In this document: in pieces, positions 58,251-64,000 of the stretch
Position numbering within the stretch: the stretch's first letter is position 1
Layout: every line of letters begins with the position of its first letter
Assembly (NCBI RefSeq): GCF_008831285.2
Contig: NC_045139.1
Location: forward strand, 4,314,704 to 4,378,703
From: Nymphaea colorata
Taxonomy: Eukaryota > Streptophyta > Magnoliopsida > Nymphaeales > Nymphaeaceae
Length of the DNA: 64,000 nucleotides
Reading direction: 5' to 3'
Notes under the pieces: model-generated
Databases searched by the model: none
Seen by the model: the letters and a program-made list of their open reading frames with translations, nothing else
Told to the model about the DNA's origin: nothing
Translations under genes and position numbers: made by a program

Positions 58251-60398
58251 TCAACCCTTGGTTCGCCTCGAGTATCTACGCAGAGGGACCTCCTCTCGCG
58301 TAAGCTCAAAGTCTACAGGGGATCCCACGGTTGAAGGTTCATGGACTGCACTAATGCCCGAAGGTGGAACCTGAGGCGAGAAACTGGACCAGGAGAGTGA
58401 CGCGTCTGGTCCTACCCTGCATCATTCTTCATTATCACCAGAGTAGGGAAACAGATCAAAAACATTGAAGATCGACGAAATTTTTCAATCCTCAGGAAGT
58501 TCAAGCAGATATGCATTTTTTCCTAGACGTCGACTGATACGGAAAGGGTCATATTTCCTAAGACTTAACTTACTGTAGGTACCAAGAGGACATCGCTCAG
58601 GTTGTAGGTAGACCCAAACTTGTTGACCCACTTCAAATTGACATCTCGATGACTCCGATCAACACGGGACTTGTAGTTTCATAGCTCTTCTGGAGCTTCT
58701 GCTTCACTTGACATTCGACATCATGCATATATTCAACAGCATCCAGTGCCGCCGGAGCATGCTCTCCAGCACCTGGTACTGGGGATAAGTCAACAACGTG
58801 GTTTAAGGACTGACCATACACCACTTGAAAATGAGTCTTCTCCGTGGAACGGTTGACTGAGTTATTATAAGCAAACTCAGCTTGTGGTAGCACTAAGTCT
58901 CAGGTTTTTGTATTTTATGCTACAAGACACATAAGTAAGTTTCCTAAAATCCTATTAACTACCTCGGTTTGGCCATCGATCTGAGGGTAGTAAGCACTAC
59001 TGAATTGAAGTTTCGTATTAAGCAGAGACCATAGGGAACGCCAAAAATGACTCAGGAACCTCGCATCTCGATCTAATGTGATTGAACGAGGAAGTCTATG
59101 AAACTGTGCCACATCTTTGAAAATGTAAGAGGCAACCAATGACACATCTGTTGTCCTCCTGCATGGAATGAAAACGGTCCCCAGGGTCTATCTAGAATAC
59201 GTTGGGGAGTATACAAACCACTATTTTGAATATGCCCCTTTGCGATTTGGCAAGTACGACAACATTGAACAAACTTGATGACATCCTTCCTCATCTTGGG
59301 CCAATAGTAGTGTTCATCTATCAAAGAATATGTCTTATCCTACACAAAATGCCCTGACATTCCATTACTATGGAGTTCTGCAATAAGTTGTAATTGTAAT
59401 GAGTACTGAGGGATACACAACTTATTCCCACGAAAAATGTAACCATTGTGAATGGAAAATTTAGAGTCTAGGGGTGGAGACGCACTAGAGCACTCAAACA
59501 AAGTGTGGCTAAATTTCGGGTCAGCATGATACATGTCCTTGCAAGTTTTAGATCTGACTACCTCCACAGACATGGACATCAGTAGGTTGTTCTTTCTACT
59601 AAAGGCGTCTGCAACTCTATTGAGCTTTCCTTATTGATGGAGAAGGTGTATTCTTGCATGAAATTAACCCACTTGACGTGACAAGCACTCATCTTCTTTT
59701 GGCTATGGTTATACTTAAGTGCCTCATGATTTGTAAATAGAACAAATTCTTTGTAGATTAAATAGTGTCTCCAATATCGAAGAGCTCGTACAAGAGCATA
59801 GAATTTCAAGTCATAGGTGAAATACTCACATTTTGCTCCGCTTAGCTTCTCGCTGTAGAAAGCGACAGGCTTCTTGTTCTGACTAAGCACAGCTCCAATT
59901 CCAACCTTAGAGGCATCATATTCTACCTCAAATACCTTAGTGAAGTCTGGTAAAGCCAATATGGGGGCATGAGTCATCTGATCCTTGATATTGCAAAAGG
60001 CATCCTCAGCCGCTTTGGTCCACTTAAAAGTCTCACAACTGAGACACTATGTGGTAGTAGTCATAATAGTGCAGAAGTTTCTGATGAATCTGCGATAGAA
60101 AGTGGCTAGTCTATGAAAGCTCCTAACATCGCCTACTGTTCTTGGCGTTGGCCTATCTACGGTAGCTTGCACTTAGAGGGATCAGCTTGCACTCCTTCTG
60201 ACGAAACGATGAACCCCAAGAAGACAAGGTTCAAAGTGAGAAAACTACATTTTTTGGCATTGACAAACAACTTTTCCTTACGCAAGGTCTCTAGGACTTG
60301 ACGCAGGTGACCAATGTGATCAGAAATTGTGAGGCTAAAGACCAAAATAACATCGAAGTACACTACAACAAATTTTCCAATGTATGGCCGAAGGACTG
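58251..60398 (-). mobile_element. Ty3/gypsy retrotransposon pol remnant (RT, RNase H, integrase), decayed
   Basis: Minus strand, in order: RT end with VVYFDVILVFS, where the usual second catalytic Asp of the YxDD box is Val (about 60345-60370). Next are the RT thumb (SFLTLNLVFLGFIVS), an in-frame stop, and RNase H (59979-59600; FEVEYDASKVGIGAVLSQ, ALRYWRHYL), whose TYDKEF and SDHEAL active-site words now read TYDLKF and TNHEAL. The integrase zinc finger follows (HSNGMSGHF, then CCRTCQ), then an integrase core that keeps SITLDRDARF and DGQTEVVNR but has lost the segment with the first catalytic Asp. Last is the C-terminal part (LPQAEFAYNNSVN, RKYDPFRISRRLG, FNVFDLFPY) to a TGA at 58251. There are several frameshifts and stops; gag, protease and most of RT are missing. 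No chromodomain is seen. Confidence 0.93.
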
Positions 60399-60988
60399 CT
60401 GCCTTCTACCGGGATAGTCGCTCCTTCTTCACTTGAACACTGGAGCTGCTGGTGAACTTACTGCGCAGGTGATGACTCACAACTTCCACTGTAACTCCAA
60501 TTGCTCCAACAGGAATCAGGTTCGCAATCAGTCCAAAAACCTCTGTCCGTTCAAAATTCAATTTCTCTCTGCTCAGTTGTCCAAAATTGTTGAAACTTAG
60601 ACTGAAAATTTCTTCACTTCCGTAGCTTTCCAACGCACACAGGCTCGCTGCAGAGTCGTCCTCTTCAGTGGACTCGTTGAGCCCCAAAGGCACGCCTCTG
60701 TAGCGTCTTCCAGGAGGGGTGCAGGCTGCTCCCAGTCACAGAAGTTGCTTCAAACCAGTCCTTACTCAAAAATCCTCCACGCCCTGGATCTAGCTCCAAA
60801 AAATCCAAAATTTGGAGGGCAGAAAATAGAGATCCAGACGATTCTAACGCACCTGAACTCGTCAAAATCCGATGCCTGAGCAAACAGCGCCGATCGATTG
60901 AAGTTGAGGAAGATTCGGGTTCTTTAGGCGTCTATGACAGGCAAACAAGGAAAGTTCAGGTGGTGTCCAGGACCCTGACACGTGCAAC
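60399..60988 (-). other. Possible gypsy LTR/leader (U5-like) sequence joined to RT
   Basis: Directly upstream of the RT fragment (minus strand), RT homology stops near 60398 and changes to unrelated GC-moderate sequence. It holds two overlapping frames (60406-60693, 60665-60883) that match no known domain. It includes CTGGAAGACGCTACAGAGGC and ends toward RT with GGAGCGACTATCCCGGTAG. It resembles LTR R-U5 or leader DNA brought next to RT by a large deletion, but no partner LTR is available in the window to prove it. Confidence 0.35.
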
Positions 60989-61399
60989 AGATGTGTTGGG
61001 ATTGAGGAAACTTACAAGTGTGCTTTGGAAGTGTGTTGGTAAAGCTTTAAAGTTAAATGAACGGTATCCTTGTTGAGCACGCCTCCGTTGAAAAATGACA
61101 TGCTTTACCCATTCCATTTTGAAGAAGGTGACTTGTGCTTCCTCATTATCTTCTTTATGCGTGCTCAACAAGCATACCGTTCATTTAACTCATTTAAGTT
61201 TAAATGAACGGTATGCTTGTTGAGCACGCATAAAGAAGATAATGAGGAAGCACAGGTACCCTTCTTCAAAATGGAATGGGTAAAGCGTGTCATTTTTCAA
61301 CAGAGGCGTGCTCAACAAGGATACCGTTCATTTAACTTTAAAGCTTTACCAACACACTTCCAAAGCACACTTGTAAGTTTCCTCAATCCCAACACATCT
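60989..61399. repeat. Near-perfect 200-bp-arm foldback with four nested inverted motifs
   Basis: Left arm 60989-61190 and right arm 61197-61399 are reverse complements, differing at about five positions and one single-base gap, with a 6-bp spacer CATTTA. Within the arms a roughly 32-bp motif (AGTTAAATGAACGGTATNCT followed by TGTTGAGCACGC) appears four times in alternating orientation: 61051-61082 (+), 61159-61190 (-), 61197-61229 (+), 61316-61337 (-, shorter core). Each arm can therefore also fold on itself. Both arms encode the same chance-like 70-codon frame on opposite strands (MLSTHKEDNEEAQV). RNA from either strand would be a long, almost perfect hairpin. Origin unknown. Confidence 0.92.
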
Positions 61400-62045
61400 T
61401 CAACGGAGGCGACATCGTGTCCCCGTGTCCCGAGCTTCTGTTGCACGTGTTCAGCGCCCAGAGTATTGTAACTGCACTAATTACAAACCAGGAAATAACA
61501 ATGTAGCAGTACTGGCGTTTCAGCATGTCACTAATTACCTTCATTAAGGACTGTATGGAGTAGTGACGGACAAGAAGCCGTCAGTCGATCCCGATTCGAT
61601 AATTAAACGGATAGGCTTGAGCTACTAGTAAGGGCTTTGAACCTATCAGAAACTGGCTTTGTTGGCTGGCCTGTCTCTACTCTCTAAGACAGCTAAGAGC
61701 TCAAAAGGCATCTTCAAATCCAATAAAAAAACCCAATGAGCAACTTGTCAGTCCCCAAAACATCTCTAATGACATTGCTCCATGCAAATCTCCCATCAAA
61801 GTCTATAAAGCATTTTAAAACCCCTCAATAAATACACTGATGCTGTATGCTCACTCTACCTTACGACACTTCTATGGAAACATCCCAAAAGAAGTGTTTA
61901 TTTCATTAATATAAAACTAAAATTTCCAAATGAATGCTTGATAGTTCACTTTATTTTAAAAAATGTTTCTCGCACTCAATAAATTACAATTAACTCACTA
62001 AAAGATGTTAAAGCATGCTTAAATAACTATTTTTCACATATCAAA
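61400..62045. other. Spacer, no gene recognised
   Basis: The right flank of the foldback has a CGTGTCCCCGTGTCC-like GC-rich patch (about 61412-61430), then ordinary AT-rich DNA. Confidence 0.35.
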
Positions 62046-62046
62046 C

Positions 62047-62430
62047 TGTAACACCTTATATTTCGATTTTATGAGCGTAAAGATTGAATTCAAATATTTT
62101 AAATTGATTTTAAAAAAGAAAACCCGCGCCCGGAGCGCTACAAAATTAGCGGACCAACCCGCTTTACAAACCCGGACCCATGTCCGGTTATTCCCCCTAC
62201 GAAGTGTTCACACCCTGCTCTTTACGAAATGCGAAATTACCTTTGGTAAAACAAAAAAAAATACCTTCAAAGGAAATTGAAAAAGACTGCAAAAAATCAA
62301 CTTTGATTTGCATGTCATATCCACTTTGCAATAATACTTCACCTTTCGCGAGCGGCTGTCATACAAGTATTTTAGTTCTTCTAAAAAACAAGTGCTCCCC
62401 TTTGTCGCTTTTGTTCTCATAGGAAGAGCC
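62047..62430. repeat. Possible LTR start (TGTAACACC type)
   Basis: TGTAACACCTTATATTTCG followed by an AT-rich stretch and then CCCGCGCCCGGAGCGC resembles the beginning of plant Ty3/gypsy LTRs. No end, TSD or second copy was found in the remaining window. Confidence 0.3.
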
Positions 62431-62439
62431 TATTTTTTT

Positions 62440-63935
62440 TCCATAAAAGGTCATCTTAGTCATTATCATCTTATTGAGAATTTTAGTTTAATAGAATAAA
62501 CATGTAATGAAAATTAATTTATTTTCAACCCTTTTCATAACGTCTTTAACTTCTTTTTTCAGATAAATTGTCAATGAAATAGTGAGGGAAAAATTGCTTT
62601 ATATTTTTTCTTATGAAGGATACTCAAACATAACCTCAAGAGGTATAGAGTAGCTGGTTGGGTTGTACAAGAAAACTTCACCAGTTTAATTGGCATAGGT
62701 ACTGTGTCTTAATACATCTTCAAAATGGGGTACTTAGAGTGTGGTACAAAGCTAACAAGTATAGTTTACACTAATTTTTTATCACAAGAACAACCATTCT
62801 GCAAATACAATGTTTTTTCCATGCAATGCCCTCCTAAAACATTCACTTTTTGCATTATACTAACATCTAAAACAACTTCTATGGAACACCATGAGATCAT
62901 CATACCCGTCGCACCACTCCCATTGAGCAATTAATAGAAAAGGCCACATCCACAAATTCAAACAACCTTTAATGCCAGCAAATGGTAAATCATTTTTTCT
63001 GATTGTTGCTATTGATAATGATTTGGTTATGGTTTTAACTAGGACGTGCATGCAGTGATGATTTGTATTGGGAATCAGAATTCATAATATTCTCTTGAAG
63101 TTAAAAGACCCTTTTGAACAGTAGATCAATAAATTAGTTGTTGGAGGGAAATTGTTACTAGATGAGATAAAACATGCAAAGGCAATACATTCCATGAGCA
63201 CTACCTTTCGTGCCAGCCTAAGCAGCATTTGCTGGAGGATGAGGACGCTAACTCATATCTTAACTCTTAAGTGCAGTTTCCTCATGTTATAAACAAAACC
63301 TTTCCGAAAGGAAAGCCCGGTTAAGCCCCAATTACGCAGCCTTGCAAGGACAAAGCGGTGGTCAGGCTGGGAAATGTCAGTGTTGGGACTATCCATGAAA
63401 ACATGATAACAGCCATGTAAAACAAACAAAACCAACCGCAGTTTCTACCAGATATCATCAATTGGCGACAACCATACACCTAAAGAAATGATACACAATG
63501 ACACACCATGCCAAATCCTAATATTTCATATCCTGCAAGAGTAGAACAGAATCCTGTTTTAGTTCTCCAAAAGAATGTGGCTTGCCTTGGCAACAGATTG
63601 CCCGAGCCCACCCAGTCCTCTGGTTTTAATTTTACTTTATTGGTTTGCCAAGGGGACACCATCCTATAAATTTAAGCCTGCCCACGTAGAAGGGAAGACA
63701 TAGGTTCACCGATTGGAACTTGCAAAGAAGAAAAGGTGCACTAGCAATGCAACTGCATTCTTAAGACAATAAATGCAAATCCAAAACCAATGAAGAAAAA
63801 AAACAAGACTAAAGCATGGGAGAATGCAACTTCGGATCAAACACAATCTAAAGGGAAAAACCAAGATAAAAGTTTTGAAGACACAGAAGAAGCATTCATA
63901 TAAAAGAAGAAGAAGAGAAAGTACAAAAAACGGTT
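62440..63935. other. Window end, no gene recognised
   Basis: Mixed AT-rich DNA with no assignable frame, RNA gene or terminal repeats. Confidence 0.35.
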
Positions 63936-63937
63936 TG

Positions 63938-63940
<3 letters not shown>

Positions 63941-63969
<29 letters not shown>
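63941..63969. repeat. (TC)n microsatellite
   Basis: Pure TC run near the window end. Confidence 0.95.
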
Positions 63970-63971
<2 letters not shown>

Positions 63972-64000
63972 GTTCCTTGGATTGGTCAACGTTATTACTC

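Overview
The window is nuclear DNA of a flowering plant. The evidence is a MIR156/157 precursor with the exact miR157 sequence, an RHA2-type RING-H2 gene, two nuclear tRNA-Gln(UUG) genes with Pol III stop signals, decayed Ty1/copia and Ty3/gypsy retrotransposons, several short DNA transposons (MITEs) with target-site duplications, a decayed fragment of plastid atpB-atpE, and many long (TA)n and (CT)n microsatellites. I cannot name the species. Gene density is very low and most of the window is repeat-derived or unassigned AT-rich DNA. No prokaryotic feature (operon, CRISPR array, ribosome binding site) is present.

Layout. 1-3500: a dispersed repeat, a nuclear plastid-DNA insert (NUPT) covering the atpB/atpE junction, then a minus-strand Ty1/copia remnant carrying a hAT-type and a PIF/Harbinger-type MITE. 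3500-7200: no gene recognised. 7200-7780: MIR157 locus with its own TATA box. 7780-21400: microsatellites, a diverged 1.8-2.1 kb tandem duplication (13921-17890) and a possible pair of exons near 19.2-19.5 kb. 21400-28550: MITE fragments and two identical tRNA-Gln genes about 3.5 kb apart. 30.4 and 34.0 kb: two small proline-rich protein genes that look like paralogs, with a duplicated splice-site-like segment between them. 34.3-44.2 kb: repeats and MITEs. 44321-44800: intronless RHA2-like RING-H2 ubiquitin ligase gene with a TATA box. 44.8-52 kb: no gene recognised. 52-56.3 kb: a dense cluster of (TA)n, (CA)n and (CT)n tracts. 58251-60398: minus-strand Ty3/gypsy pol remnant. 60989-61399: an almost perfect 200-bp-arm foldback containing four copies of a shorter inverted motif. 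61.4-64 kb: a possible LTR start, otherwise unassigned.

The genes are independent single transcription units. miR157 represses SPL transcription factors (developmental phase), RHA2 ligases act in ABA and growth signalling, and the tRNAs serve translation. I did not find a new multi-gene system. The least ordinary items are the nested foldback, MITEs whose interiors are (TA)n microsatellites with intact target-site duplications, the paired proline-rich microprotein genes, and the NUPT with a decay pattern that looks like methylcytosine deamination. Comparisons with family sequences were made from memory, without alignment software.
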